Made by a program: the position numbers and the translations under genes. The notes beneath the pieces were generated by a model that saw only the letters and a program-made list of their open reading frames with translations, did no database searches and had not been told where the DNA came from. A stretch of DNA of 64,000 nucleotides from Nitrospira sp. (GTDB taxonomy: Bacteria > Nitrospirota > Nitrospiria > Nitrospirales > Nitrospiraceae): contig CP126122.1 in the NCBI GenBank assembly GCA_030123565.1, positions 1,127,001-1,191,000 of the forward strand, read 5' to 3'. Shown one piece after another: positions 47,917-57,362 of this stretch; position 1 is the first letter of the stretch, and each line of letters starts with the position of its first letter.

Positions 47917-49782
47917 ATGGGATTGTTATGGTCGATCGTGGCGATACCCTTGGCGAGCGCGCTCGTGCTGGCGGTGCTGGGGTCGCGCTGCTCGCGCACT
48001 GTCGTGACCGCACTGGGCGTGGGCTCGATCGGCCTCTCGGCCGTGATCACTGTGCTGGTTGCAACCAACTTTGTGATCGCATCTCCGGTCGGACAGGCAT
48101 ACAGCGAGGTCCTATGGACATGGATCGATGTCGCCGGTTTTCAACCGAATATCGGTTTCTATTTGGACGCGCTGTCCCTGGTGATGATCCTAGTGGTCAC
48201 CTTCGTCGGCTTTTGGATCCATCTCTATTCGGCTGAGTTCATGACGCACGACGAGGGGTACAGCCGGTTCTTTGCCTATATGAACCTGTTCGTCGCCTCG
48301 ATGCTCACGCTGCTGCTCGCGGACAACCTGCTTCTGCTATACCTGGGATGGGAGGGCGTGGGCCTCTGCAGCTACCTCCTGATCGGATTCTGGTACCGCG
48401 ATCCGGTGAACGGTTCGGCGGCTCGCAAGGCATTCATCGTCACACGCGTCGGCGATACGGCGATGTTGCTGGGCTTGTTTCTGCTGTTCACGAGCTTAGG
48501 CACTCTCCAGATTCAAGACCTCATGCATCGGGCATCGGACCAGTGGGCGGTGGGGTCCACTCTCGCCGTCGCGGCTGCGTTGCTGCTCTTGGGCGGCGCG
48601 GTGGGGAAGTCTGCGCAGCTCCCGCTCCAGGTCTGGTTGCCGGATGCGATGGCCGGGCCGACGCCGACCAGCGCCCTCATCCATGCAGCCACGATGGTCA
48701 CGGCCGGAGTCTACCTGCTGGCGCGCACGCATGTGCTGTTTGACCTCGCACCGGCCGCGCAATGGATCGTGGCAGCCGTCGGTGCAGCTACCCTATTGCT
48801 GGCCGGATGCAGCGCCCTCACGCAGCACGACATCAAGCGCATTCTCGCGTATTCCACGGTGAGCCAGATCGGCTACATGTTTCTCGCGCTGGGGGTCGGC
48901 GCATGGTCTGCGGCTATTTTTCATTTTGTGACCCATGCATTCTTCAAGGCGTTATTGTTCCTCGGAGCCGGGGTGGTCATTGAAGCGCTGCGCGAGGAGC
49001 ACAGCATCTTCCGCATGGGAGGACTACGCAAGGAACTGCCCCTCGTCTTCTGGACGTTTCTCATTGCCGGCTGCTCGCTCGCTGGGTTGCCCTTCATTAC
49101 GGCGGGCTTCTACAGCAAGGATCTCATCATCTGGGGAACCTGGGCGGCAGCGCAGGGGCATCCGGGCTTCTGGATCGTCGGTATGGTAGGGGCGCTGCTC
49201 ACCTCGCTGTATACGTTCCGCCTGATCTTCCGGGTCTTCTTCGGTCCTATTCAAACACCGGTCGGCAAGCGGCCGGGATACGCGATGACGGTACCGCTCA
49301 TGATCCTGGCTTTCTTTTCGATCGTGGGCGGAGCGCTGAAGGAGCCGTTGCTCGCGTTCCTCGAGTTCACTCTGCCGACGATGGTCGAGACGAACGCCGC
49401 CGGTCTGACGGAGAGCCTCTCAGAGGTCATCGCCGCGTCGGCGCTCGTGAGCGGCCTCTATCTCGCGTACCTGTTTCATCTCCAGAGGAGGAGCCTGGCG
49501 GAACTGGTGGTGGCGAATCCCGCCGGGCGCACACTGCACGCATGGTGGTTGGCGGACTGGGGATTTGACTGGCTCTACGACAAAGTATTCGTCCAGCCCT
49601 TCCTGTGGGCGGCTCGGGTCAATAAAGACGATTTCATCGATAGGTTCTATACCGGCGTTGCGCGCCTTACGGAGGTCTTGTACCGCACGCTCCAGCTCAC
49701 ACAGACGGGTGCGATGCGCTGGTACGCGGCCGGTATTGCCCTCGGTTCGGTGTTGTTTCTGGCCTTGGCGGTGTTCTTATGA
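47917..49782 (+). CDS. nuoL: NADH-quinone oxidoreductase subunit L, antiporter-like
   Basis: A 621-residue antiporter-like subunit with the long lateral helix at its C-terminus. Key proton-path residues are visible: Glu in LYLGWEGVGLCSYLLIGF, Lys in AVGKSAQLPLQVWLPDAMAG, and His/Lys in STVSQIGYMFLALGVGAWSA and its neighbours. Only one copy each of NuoL, NuoM and NuoN is present, so this is the standard complex, not a version with duplicated NuoM. It overlaps nuoM by four bases. Confidence 0.97.
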   Translation: MGLLWSIVAIPLASALVLAVLGSRCSRTVVTALGVGSIGLSAVITVLVATNFVIASPVGQAYSEVLWTWIDVAGFQPNIGFYLDALSLVMILVVTFVGFWIHLYSAEFMTHDEGYSRFFAYMNLFVASMLTLLLADNLLLLYLGWEGVGLCSYLLIGFWYRDPVNGSAARKAFIVTRVGDTAMLLGLFLLFTSLGTLQIQDLMHRASDQWAVGSTLAVAAALLLLGGAVGKSAQLPLQVWLPDAMAGPTPTSALIHAATMVTAGVYLLARTHVLFDLAPAAQWIVAAVGAATLLLAGCSALTQHDIKRILAYSTVSQIGYMFLALGVGAWSAAIFHFVTHAFFKALLFLGAGVVIEALREEHSIFRMGGLRKELPLVFWTFLIAGCSLAGLPFITAGFYSKDLIIWGTWAAAQGHPGFWIVGMVGALLTSLYTFRLIFRVFFGPIQTPVGKRPGYAMTVPLMILAFFSIVGGALKEPLLAFLEFTLPTMVETNAAGLTESLSEVIAASALVSGLYLAYLFHLQRRSLAELVVANPAGRTLHAWWLADWGFDWLYDKVFVQPFLWAARVNKDDFIDRFYTGVARLTEVLYRTLQLTQTGAMRWYAAGIALGSVLFLALAVFL

Positions 49783-51284
49783 TTCTCCTGTGGCTCATCG
49801 TCATTCCGCTCGTCGCGGGCGTGCTGGCGTGGTTCAGCGCGCAATGGAACACGCAATGGCCCCGTTGGATCTCCCTCGGCGCTGCGGCGCTCGACCTCGT
49901 CCTTTCGCTGGCCATGTGGATTCACGGCGATCGCATTGTCGCGGCCGGTGCTCCGGTCGCCTGGTTCGCTGAGGTGGACTGGACCTGGGTGCCGCGGTTC
50001 GGCATTCATTTCCACCTCGGCGTCGATGGCCTCAGCCTGCTCATGCTCGTGCTCACGTTTTTCCTCGGTCTCATGTCCGTGTTGTGCTCCTGGACGGAGA
50101 TCCAGGACAAGATCGGCTTTTTCCACTTCAACCTCATGTGGATGTTGGCGGGTATCGCAGGGGTATTCCTTGCGCTCGATTTGTTCCTGTTTTATTTCGC
50201 GTGGGAGCTGATGCTGATCCCGATGTATTTCCTGATCGCGATCTGGGGCCACGAACGCAGGGTGTATGCCGCCATCAAGTTTTTGCTGTTCACGCAGCTC
50301 AGCGGATTGCTGATGCTGCTTGCCATCCTGGCGCTCTATTTCATGCATCATCAGACGACCGGTCGATACACCTTCCAATATGGCGATCTGCTGGGTACGA
50401 AACTGTCACCTGGAGCCGAGCTGTGGATTATGCTCGGATTTATCATCGCCTTCGCGGTGAAGCTGCCGGTGGTTCCATTGCATGCCTGGCTGCCCGACGC
50501 ACATTCCGAAGCGCCGACGGCCGGAAGCGTGATCCTGGCCGGCCTGTTGCTGAAGACCGGCGCCTATGGGCTATTGCGTTTCGTCGTACCGCTCTTTCCG
50601 AACGCAGCCCACGAATTCACGCCCATCGCGCTCGTGCTCGCCGTGATCGGGATCGTCTATGGCGCGGTGATGGCCTTTGCGCAAACCGATCTCAAACGCC
50701 TGGTGGCCTATACCAGCGTGAGTCACCTCGGCTTCGTCCTACTCGGAATTTTTTCCTGGAACCCGCTCGGCCTGCAAGGCGCGGTGATGACGATGATCTG
50801 TCACGGGCTGAGCACAGGAGCGCTGTTCATCCTGGTCGGCGCGTTGCAAGAACGCACCCACACTCGCGATATGGGCCGGATGGGTGGGCTGTGGGCCACC
50901 GTCCCAAGCCTCAGCGGGGCGGTGCTATTTTTCGCCCTGGCTTCGCTGGGCTTGCCGGGGCTGGGGGATTTTGTCGGCGAGTTCCTGGTCTTGCTCGGCG
51001 CCTATCAAATCAGCGTGGGGATCACCATCGTGGCAGCCCTCGGGATTCTGGCGTCGACGTTGTACGCTCTGCGTCTGGTGCAGCGCGTCTTCCATGGGGA
51101 GAACAGTCGGCGCTGGCAGCTTCCGGACCTCTCGCTGCGCGAAGCCCTCATCGTCGCGCCCATGATCGTAGCGCTACTGTGGCTGGGACTGTATCCCCAG
51201 CCTGTAATGAATACCTTCGCGCCGGCCATGCACAATTTGCAGCGCGAGGCCAATCTCCCGGCTCTGGTCTGGAAGAAAAGATGA
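49779..51284 (+). CDS. nuoM: NADH-quinone oxidoreductase subunit M, antiporter-like
   Basis: A 501-residue subunit with about 14 helices. The channel Glu lies in LFYFAWELMLIPMYFLIAIW and the Lys in AFAVKLPVVPLHAWLPDAHS. AFAQTDLKRLVAYTSVSHLG and the C-terminal LGLYPQPVMNTF are typical. The ATG overlaps the nuoL stop (ATGA). nuoN follows four bases after its TGA. Confidence 0.97.
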   Translation: MILLWLIVIPLVAGVLAWFSAQWNTQWPRWISLGAAALDLVLSLAMWIHGDRIVAAGAPVAWFAEVDWTWVPRFGIHFHLGVDGLSLLMLVLTFFLGLMSVLCSWTEIQDKIGFFHFNLMWMLAGIAGVFLALDLFLFYFAWELMLIPMYFLIAIWGHERRVYAAIKFLLFTQLSGLLMLLAILALYFMHHQTTGRYTFQYGDLLGTKLSPGAELWIMLGFIIAFAVKLPVVPLHAWLPDAHSEAPTAGSVILAGLLLKTGAYGLLRFVVPLFPNAAHEFTPIALVLAVIGIVYGAVMAFAQTDLKRLVAYTSVSHLGFVLLGIFSWNPLGLQGAVMTMICHGLSTGALFILVGALQERTHTRDMGRMGGLWATVPSLSGAVLFFALASLGLPGLGDFVGEFLVLLGAYQISVGITIVAALGILASTLYALRLVQRVFHGENSRRWQLPDLSLREALIVAPMIVALLWLGLYPQPVMNTFAPAMHNLQREANLPALVWKKR

Positions 51285-51288
51285 TCGT

Positions 51289-52902
51289 ATGACGCGCGCG
51301 GACTGTCTCGCCCTCTTGCCGCTCATCCTGGTCGCCGGCACGGCGATTCTCGTCATGCTCGCCATCGCGTTCGAGCGCCATCACGTACTGGCAGCGGGGC
51401 TGACAGTGGCGGGACTGGTTGCCGCGTTCGTATCCGTCCTGGCGGTTGTCCCATACGTGCCACGACAGGTGACCGCGCTGCTGATCGTGGATCGATATGC
51501 CTTGTTCTACATGGCTGTCATGATCGCCTCCGCGGTGGCGGTCGCGGTCCTTTCCTACCCGTATTTCGAGAAGCAAGAGGGCCACCGCGAAGAACTGTAC
51601 GTGTTGCTGCTGGCCGCCACGCTGGGATGCCTGGTGCTCGTGGCCGGCAGCCACCTGATGTCGTTTTTCCTGGGACTGGAAATCCTGAGCGTCTCGCTCT
51701 ACGCGATGGTCGCCTATCTGAAAGAACGCAAGCAGTCGCTCGAGGCCGGGATCAAGTATCTGGTGTTGGCGGCGGCTTCTGCGGCCTTTCTCCTGTTCGG
51801 TATGGCCCTCGTCTACGCCGATCTCGGCACGATGGAATTCTCGCGGATCGCCTCCGCCTCGACGGCGGACGTACACTTAGCGCTGCTGCTCCCGGGGATC
51901 ATCCTGATCGTCACGGGCATCGGCTTCAAGCTTGCCGTGGTGCCGTTCCACTTATGGACGCCCGACGTCTACGAAGGCGCGCCGGCTCCGGTTACGGCGT
52001 TCATCGCAACCGCCTCGAAGACGGCCATCTTTGCACTGCTGTTGCGCGTCTTTTACCAGGCTGACCTCTACCAGTCTCGCGCCGTCTTCATCGTGTTCGT
52101 CGTCATCGCAGTGGCCTCGATGATCGCCGGCAATCTGTTGGCGCTGCTGCAAACCAATGTGAAGCGCATTCTCGCCTATTCGTCCATCGCACATTTCGGT
52201 TACATGTTGGTGGCGTTTGTGGCAGGGGGAACGATGGCTGTTGAGGCGGTGACCTTCTACCTGATGGCCTACACCGTGACTACGCTCGGGGCTTTCGGGG
52301 TGGTGGCGGTTCTCTCCGACTCCAGCCGTGATGCCGACCGCCTGGATGATTACCAAGGGTTGTTCTGGCGCCGTCCGCTCATTGCCGGCATCTTCACCGT
52401 CATGCTTCTCTCGCTCGCCGGCATTCCCGCCACAATGGGCTTTCTAGCCAAGTTCTACGTGCTTGCAGCCGGAGCCTCGACCATGAAATGGGCGCTTCTT
52501 CTCATCCTGGTCACGACCAGCACCATCGGCCTATTCTATTACCTACGCATTCTGGTCGTGCTTTATTCCGTACTACCCGAACGCGAGGCATGTGTTCAAC
52601 GCGTTCCTCCCACTGGTACTGTGCTATTGGCCTCGCTGGCAGCCTTGCTCATCTGGTTCGGAGTGTATCCTGCACCCTTGCTGGACATGATTCAAAAGAA
52701 CGCGGTGTTGCCAGTAGGAGACTTGCCGACAGCTGAGTCGGACAGACTTAGCCAGCATATCGACTCAAGAGGAGTTCACCTCCCGCGGGCTGCGAAGCTC
52801 GCCTTTGACGCCGATGTTGAAACACCGGTGACCGATCGCGGCGAACCGACTCGATTGTCAGTTCAGGATCGATCGCTTGAACCGGGTGTGGGCCAGCCAT
52901 GA
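51289..52902 (+). CDS. nuoN: NADH-quinone oxidoreductase subunit N, antiporter-like
   Basis: A 537-residue subunit. Channel residues lie in SFFLGLEILSVSLYAMVAYL (Glu) and GFKLAVVPFHLWTPDVYEGA (Lys). LQTNVKRILAYSSIAHFGYM matches the family. The usual C-terminus (FGVYPAPLLDMIQ) is followed by an extra hydrophilic tail of about 60 residues (RAAKLAFDADVETPVTDRGE within it), which is unusual. It closes the operon, 39 bases before poxB. Confidence 0.95.
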   Translation: MTRADCLALLPLILVAGTAILVMLAIAFERHHVLAAGLTVAGLVAAFVSVLAVVPYVPRQVTALLIVDRYALFYMAVMIASAVAVAVLSYPYFEKQEGHREELYVLLLAATLGCLVLVAGSHLMSFFLGLEILSVSLYAMVAYLKERKQSLEAGIKYLVLAAASAAFLLFGMALVYADLGTMEFSRIASASTADVHLALLLPGIILIVTGIGFKLAVVPFHLWTPDVYEGAPAPVTAFIATASKTAIFALLLRVFYQADLYQSRAVFIVFVVIAVASMIAGNLLALLQTNVKRILAYSSIAHFGYMLVAFVAGGTMAVEAVTFYLMAYTVTTLGAFGVVAVLSDSSRDADRLDDYQGLFWRRPLIAGIFTVMLLSLAGIPATMGFLAKFYVLAAGASTMKWALLLILVTTSTIGLFYYLRILVVLYSVLPEREACVQRVPPTGTVLLASLAALLIWFGVYPAPLLDMIQKNAVLPVGDLPTAESDRLSQHIDSRGVHLPRAAKLAFDADVETPVTDRGEPTRLSVQDRSLEPGVGQP

Positions 52903-52941
52903 CGGCCATATCAGAAAATGGGCCTAGAAAGGAATCCATCC

Positions 52942-54669
52942 ATGAGCAAGATCACCGTAGCAGAGCTATTTGTCGAAACCCTGGCTCTCGCCGGGGTCAA
53001 GAGAGTGTATGGAGTCGCCGGCGACTCTCTCAACGGCATCACGGATTCCATCCGCAAAAGGGATGATATCCGGTGGGTGTCCGTGCGACACGAAGAGACG
53101 GCTGCGTTTGCCGCCGGAGCCGAGGCGCACCTGACAGGACATCTGGCGGTGTGCGCCGGAAGCTGTGGGCCGGGCAATCTTCATCTGATCAACGGGCTCT
53201 ATGATGCCCACCGAAGCCGGGTGCCGGTCCTGGCCATCGCCGCTCACATTCCCAGTCGCGAGATCGGCAGCGGCTATTTCCAGGAGACCCATCCCGAGCA
53301 TCTATTCCGTGAGTGTAGCCATTTTTGCGAGATGGTCTCGCATCCGGCGCAGATGCCTCGCCTCCTCGAGATCGCGATGCAAACCGCGTTGTCGCGTCGC
53401 GGCGTCTCCGTGCTTGTGATTCCCGGAGACATCGCCTTGCAGCCTGCCGTGGTCAGCGAACCGCGTCTCCGATTTGCGACGCCAACGCCGATCGTGCGCC
53501 CCTCCCACGATGAGATAGGCCGGTTGACCGATCTGTTGAATGGGGCAGGCAACATCACAATTTTAGCCGGAGCCGGATGCGCCGGCGCGCATGATCAATT
53601 GATGGAGCTGGCGGGCAAGCTACAGGCGCCTATCGTTCACACGATGCGCGGCAAGGAATTCATCGAACACAATAATCCCTTCGATGTCGGCATGACTGGA
53701 CTGCTGGGCTTCGCCTCCGGCTACTATGCCATGATGAACTGCGAGACGCTCCTGATGCTCGGCACCGACTTCCCCTACCAGCAGTTCTTTCCCGAACACG
53801 CGACGATCATCCAAATCGATATTCGGGGCGAACAAATCGCTCGACGGACCAAGGTCGACGTAGGACTCGTCGGTGATGTGAAGGCCACACTTGTGGCACT
53901 TTCACCCATGCTCAAGCAGAAGAGCGACGGCGGTCATCTGAAGGAAGCCCTCCGGCACTATGAAAAGGCGCGGAAAGGGCTGGATGATCTGGCCTCGGGA
54001 GAGCCGGGACGCAAGCCGATGCATCCGCAATATGTCGCCAGGATGCTCGACGAGATTGCGGCGGAGGACGCCATTTTCTGCTGCGATGTCGGCACGCCTA
54101 CGCTGTGGGCGGCACGGTACCTCAGGATGAACGGCAAGCGGAGACTATTGGGATCCTTCACGCACGGGTCCATGGCCAATGCGCTGCCGCAGGCGATTGG
54201 AGCGCAGCTCACCCATCCTGATCGTCAAGTGATCACGTTGTCGGGAGACGGCGGTTTGGCCATGCTGATGGGCGATCTACTGTCGCTTCGACAACTGCAT
54301 GTGCCGGTCAAGCTCGTGGTCTTCAGGAACGACTCACTCGGCTTCGTGGAACTTGAAATGAAGGCAGCAGGATTCCTGGATTTTGCCACGGACCTCCAGA
54401 ATCCCGATTTCGCGAAGATGGCCGAAGCGGCCGGGTTGCTCGGCCTCAGGGCAGAGACGCCTGAGCAAGTGCGTCCCATGATGATCCAAGCGTTCAATCA
54501 TGACGGCCCAGCCCTCGTTGAAGTGCTGATAAACCGACAAGAGCTCGCCATGCCGCCGTCCATCGAGTTAAACCAGATGATCGGGTTCAGTCTCTATATG
54601 ATTAAGGCGGTGCTCAATGGGCGCGGCGACGAAATCATCGACCTCGCAAAAACCAATATGTTTCGATGA
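52942..54669 (+). CDS. poxB: Pyruvate oxidase / pyruvate dehydrogenase (quinone), PoxB-like
   Basis: A 575-residue ThDP- and FAD-dependent enzyme; length equals PoxB. The activating Glu is in WVSVRHEETAAFAAGAEAHL, and the ThDP-Mg motif is QVITLSGDGGLAMLMGDLLS followed by LVVFRNDSLGFVELEM. The N-terminus has GVAGDSLNGITDSIRKR. It decarboxylates pyruvate to acetate and passes electrons to quinone in the membrane. AAAGGA precedes ATG 52942. It follows nuoN on the same strand, giving the cell a second entry of electrons to the quinone pool. Another ThDP enzyme of the family (acetolactate synthase) is less likely given the PoxB-like N-terminus. Confidence 0.88.
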   Translation: MSKITVAELFVETLALAGVKRVYGVAGDSLNGITDSIRKRDDIRWVSVRHEETAAFAAGAEAHLTGHLAVCAGSCGPGNLHLINGLYDAHRSRVPVLAIAAHIPSREIGSGYFQETHPEHLFRECSHFCEMVSHPAQMPRLLEIAMQTALSRRGVSVLVIPGDIALQPAVVSEPRLRFATPTPIVRPSHDEIGRLTDLLNGAGNITILAGAGCAGAHDQLMELAGKLQAPIVHTMRGKEFIEHNNPFDVGMTGLLGFASGYYAMMNCETLLMLGTDFPYQQFFPEHATIIQIDIRGEQIARRTKVDVGLVGDVKATLVALSPMLKQKSDGGHLKEALRHYEKARKGLDDLASGEPGRKPMHPQYVARMLDEIAAEDAIFCCDVGTPTLWAARYLRMNGKRRLLGSFTHGSMANALPQAIGAQLTHPDRQVITLSGDGGLAMLMGDLLSLRQLHVPVKLVVFRNDSLGFVELEMKAAGFLDFATDLQNPDFAKMAEAAGLLGLRAETPEQVRPMMIQAFNHDGPALVEVLINRQELAMPPSIELNQMIGFSLYMIKAVLNGRGDEIIDLAKTNMFR

Positions 54670-54735
54670 GGCCGACTGGGAATTGAGCCAATTGACTGCT
54701 CTGAGGCCTCCCCATCTCCGACGAATCCTGCTGGT

Positions 54736-55173
54736 TTAGAACGAAAGCGCTGCGCGCTCGTCCTCCTCTCTGATCGATGCCGCAAATCGTTTCATGCGGT
54801 CTATGAGCGCCTTTTCTTCAGGGTCCAGCTTATCCTCACTCTTGAGAGGAAGGAGGACGGCGTAGGGGACCGATTTGACGACGGCGGCAAAAATCTTGTG
54901 CGCGGCCTCGACGCTGATCCCGCCTTCCTTCGTCTCCAGCATTTCCAGAAACCGGTTCATTCCTTTTCGCTTCCCGTCATACGTTCCCTTGACGGCCGCT
55001 TCACTCACCACCTCCAACTGCTTGAAGTAGGGATCAAAGTTCCCTTCTTTAGCCAAGTTTTTTTGTTCCATTATTTGCAACGCGATTTTGTCGATCCACG
55101 GAGGAGATACCCAAGCCTCTGCCGTGCCAGAGATCATCCACATGGAGGGAATGACCAACAATACGCTAAGCAT
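54736..55173 (-). CDS. Secreted protein of unknown function
   Basis: A 145-residue product on the minus strand, convergent with poxB. The signal peptide is LSVLLVIPSMWMISGTAEAW with cleavage after AEA. The mature protein is helical and charged (LEVVSEAAVKGTYDGKRKGM, FLEMLETKEGGISVEAAHKI, then DKLDPEEKALIDRMKRFAAS). No domain is recognised. Between it and poxB, GAGGCC (54667-54672) and GGCCTC (54703-54708) could pair as a weak shared terminator. Confidence 0.6.
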   Translation of the reverse strand: MLSVLLVIPSMWMISGTAEAWVSPPWIDKIALQIMEQKNLAKEGNFDPYFKQLEVVSEAAVKGTYDGKRKGMNRFLEMLETKEGGISVEAAHKIFAAVVKSVPYAVLLPLKSEDKLDPEEKALIDRMKRFAASIREEDERAALSF

Positions 55174-55864
55174 TACGTTACGTTTCTCAAGAGAGGTGGA
55201 GTCATCGTCTTCTCCTTTGGTTGTAATGTGATGACTGATCGGTCCGGTGAGTCAGATCCGCGACCTGTTATGCTTGAGCATCACAGGCTCGGAACAGGCG
55301 GTGTCTGCGTTTCGTATAAGCAATTTAAAGACCACCTTGCAGAGATCCCAATGAATGGCAATTGAGTGCATTCGCACAAATGACAAGTTGGGAAAAAGGG
55401 TGAGAGCGCACGGTGCGCACAGTGCATTTATATTCATTTATCGCTTCGAAGCGAGATGCACACGGGACAAGGGCTCATCGGCGTTGGGAGAATCGTGCTG
55501 TGGCGAGGCTTATGCGCAGGCTTCGGCGGTTGGTGGTTAGGTGGCGTCCTGTTCTGGATCGTAATCGAATATCCGAGAAAGAAAACCCTCAGTGCCGATC
55601 GGCTTAACACCCGAGAAAACCAGGACTTCTCAACCCTCTGAAAGGATGCCCATCTCTCGCATGTCTTCTTCCCAGATTGTTTCAAGCGAACCTGTCATTC
55701 CTTCAATTGTTTCACGCTATTTCGTGCTAGCTCGCAGCAGGTCGCGAAATACCGCGGTCGGATATCCATGCAGATAGCCTTAGATGGCCTATTTCCCGGC
55801 ATGCTCGTATCTACGCAATTGTAATCATAACGTTTTATGCCAAAGCCTGTATCGCGACGTCATA
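55174..55864. other. Intergenic region with a candidate enhancer site
   Basis: No gene is well supported. A 61-residue plus-strand frame (55456-55641) with a hydrophobic run (GFGGWWLGGVLFWIVIEYP) might be a small membrane protein, but its ribosome site is poor. An inverted repeat TATTTCG/CGAAATA (55718-55724 with 55745-55751) lies about 140-170 bases upstream of the expected sigma-54 start, the right distance for an activator site. A GCGCAC-G-GTGCGC palindrome occurs near 55410. Confidence 0.4.
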
Positions 55865-55880
55865 TGGCATCTCATTTGCT
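55865..55880 (+). promoter_or_regulatory. Sigma-54 (-24/-12) promoter
   Basis: TGGCAT (55865-55870), five bases, then TTTGCT with the invariant GC at 55878-55879. The GG and GC doublets are at the exact sigma-54 spacing (consensus TGGCAC-N5-TTGCW). The expected start point is near 55891, 45 bases before the winged-helix-like gene. Transcription would need an activator of the type encoded at 22137. Confidence 0.7.
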
Positions 55881-55934
55881 TACAGTAATTCATTGCATAC
55901 TCCAACAAGCTTGTTGCAGGGAAGGAGGCACTCG

Positions 55935-56177
55935 ATGATTTCTGATTCTGAAGTCGAAGCGGCTGTTCTTCGGCACTTGGGCCAGCAACGATCTTGTACG
56001 ATGGAGGAGTTATGCCGCGCTACCTCTTGCTTCACCCTTAACCAGGTATTTCTGGCTATAGATCGACTCAGTAGGAACGGGAAAATCAGCCTACGACATC
56101 CGAGCCGATTTACCTATCTCATCTCGGCAGCCGTTTCTAACACTGATCCTCTGGTCAGGTCTTCAGCCGGTCGGTGA
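55935..56177 (+). CDS. Small winged-helix-like DNA-binding protein
   Basis: An 80-residue protein from ATG 55935, with GGAAGGAGG seven bases upstream. Residues 4-62 read as a compact winged helix: SEVEAAVLRHLGQQRSCTME, LNQVFLAIDRLSRNGKISLR and the wing HPSRFTYLISA. The two-Cys spacing SCTMEELCRATSC is notable but not a known metal site. It lies alone behind a sigma-54 promoter, so it may be a regulator made under a specific signal; target unknown. Confidence 0.65.
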   Translation: MISDSEVEAAVLRHLGQQRSCTMEELCRATSCFTLNQVFLAIDRLSRNGKISLRHPSRFTYLISAAVSNTDPLVRSSAGR

Positions 56178-56576
56178 GGAATGTGTCGGGTCAGGTGTCA
56201 TCCGCACTGAAGCGATGGCGGAGACGGTGGACATAGCGGACATGCGCACCGTCGCAATGAAAGTCCAAGATGATTTGATGGAGTGTCCTCACTGCGTATG
56301 GGAGATATTTTTGTGAATCACGATATGAAGCGCAGGCCAGTGGCTATGGGGTGTCGATGGCCGAGGTGGACACTCGGAAGCTCTGTGCCATTCGACAGAG
56401 AAAGAGATAGATAGCCACTGCATGCTCCCGCGCTGAACCGAAAGTATGAAGCTCGTTCGGCGACCAACCAGAACGAGATGGGTGGAAGGGTCCTTCGACT
56501 GAGAAGTACTCTAATTGTGCCTGTCCTGAAAGCAGGGGCGGGGGTGTGTGCTCAAATGCAGTCCAGAAAGGAAATT
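56178..56576. other. Intergenic region, nothing recognised
   Basis: No open frame with a ribosome site, RNA gene or strong hairpin is seen. The promoter of the following periplasmic protein gene should lie here. The frame of that gene extends back to 56478 but is not expected to be translated. Confidence 0.35.
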
Positions 56577-57362
56577 ATGACGACACGACAGGGTCTATGG
56601 CGACTTATGGTTCTCTCAGGGTGCCTCTTAGCAGTTTCCATCCCGACTGAGGCTGCTGAGAGTGGTCAGCCTCATCCGCAACTTTTACCTGGAGACCGGG
56701 TGCTTCTTGGCACGGTCGTAGAGGTCAGAAGTGAGCAGGCACGCATCGACACCGGAGAAGTGGAACCTCGGTACATTCCCATGGGGGTGCGGAAGGCAAA
56801 GGGCCTACCGGATCTCAAACCAGGAGACCGCATAGAAATCACGGTCAATGATCAAAATCTGCTGGTCGATGTCCATAAAGCCGGTGAGTCAGGCCACCAT
56901 CGTGTGGTGCAAGGTCAGCTCGCCGGGCCGATGGAAACCGGACTCGATAAGGCTGTGATACGTACTACGGATGGGAAAGAAGAGTCTCACTTCGTGCGTC
57001 CGGTCGCGAGAAGCAAGGTGGCCTCCGTTCCGGTCGGCGTGGATGCCGTGTTCCTCCTCGATGAGCTGGACAAGGTCGTTGATGTGACCTACGGCAACAT
57101 GGAAGCTGTGCATAGAGCGGCGGAACTGTGGCAAAAGAAAACTCCCCTCAAGGGCAATCTGAGCCGAATTGTTGGGGTGGTTCTGAAGCCCTTGGCGGAC
57201 AATTCGATTACCATCCGAACCGAAGGCGGCACAGAGCACTCGTACCAGGTGCGGCCGCTCATTCAACCGAGGCTGGCGAAACTCTCTAAGGGCGATGCAG
57301 CCGTGCTTTTGGTGGATGATGAAAACAAGGTGACGGACGTCGCATTTGTGCCGAAAAAATAA
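56577..57362 (+). CDS. Exported two-repeat beta-rich protein of unknown function
   Basis: A 261-residue product from ATG 56577 behind AAAGGA. The signal peptide is LMVLSGCLLAVSIPTEAAES; the Cys could also mark a lipoprotein but the sequence around it is not a good lipobox. The mature part has two similar beta-rich halves: VLLGTVVEVRSEQARIDTGE with YIPMGVRKAKGLPDLKPGDR, and RIVGVVLKPLADNSITIRTE with YQVRPLIQPRLAKLSKGDAA. Each ends in a VDDENKVTDV or LDELDKVVDV strand. It looks like an OB/SH3-like periplasmic protein; function unknown. Confidence 0.65.
   Translation: MTTRQGLWRLMVLSGCLLAVSIPTEAAESGQPHPQLLPGDRVLLGTVVEVRSEQARIDTGEVEPRYIPMGVRKAKGLPDLKPGDRIEITVNDQNLLVDVHKAGESGHHRVVQGQLAGPMETGLDKAVIRTTDGKEESHFVRPVARSKVASVPVGVDAVFLLDELDKVVDVTYGNMEAVHRAAELWQKKTPLKGNLSRIVGVVLKPLADNSITIRTEGGTEHSYQVRPLIQPRLAKLSKGDAAVLLVDDENKVTDVAFVPKK

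Noticed and set aside
47917..52902. A complex I variant with duplicated NuoM
   Set aside because: Only one NuoM is present between nuoL and nuoN; all antiporter-like subunits occur once.
52942..54669. Acetolactate synthase instead of pyruvate oxidase
   Set aside because: N-terminal motifs, length and position after the nuo operon fit PoxB better; no small regulatory subunit gene follows.
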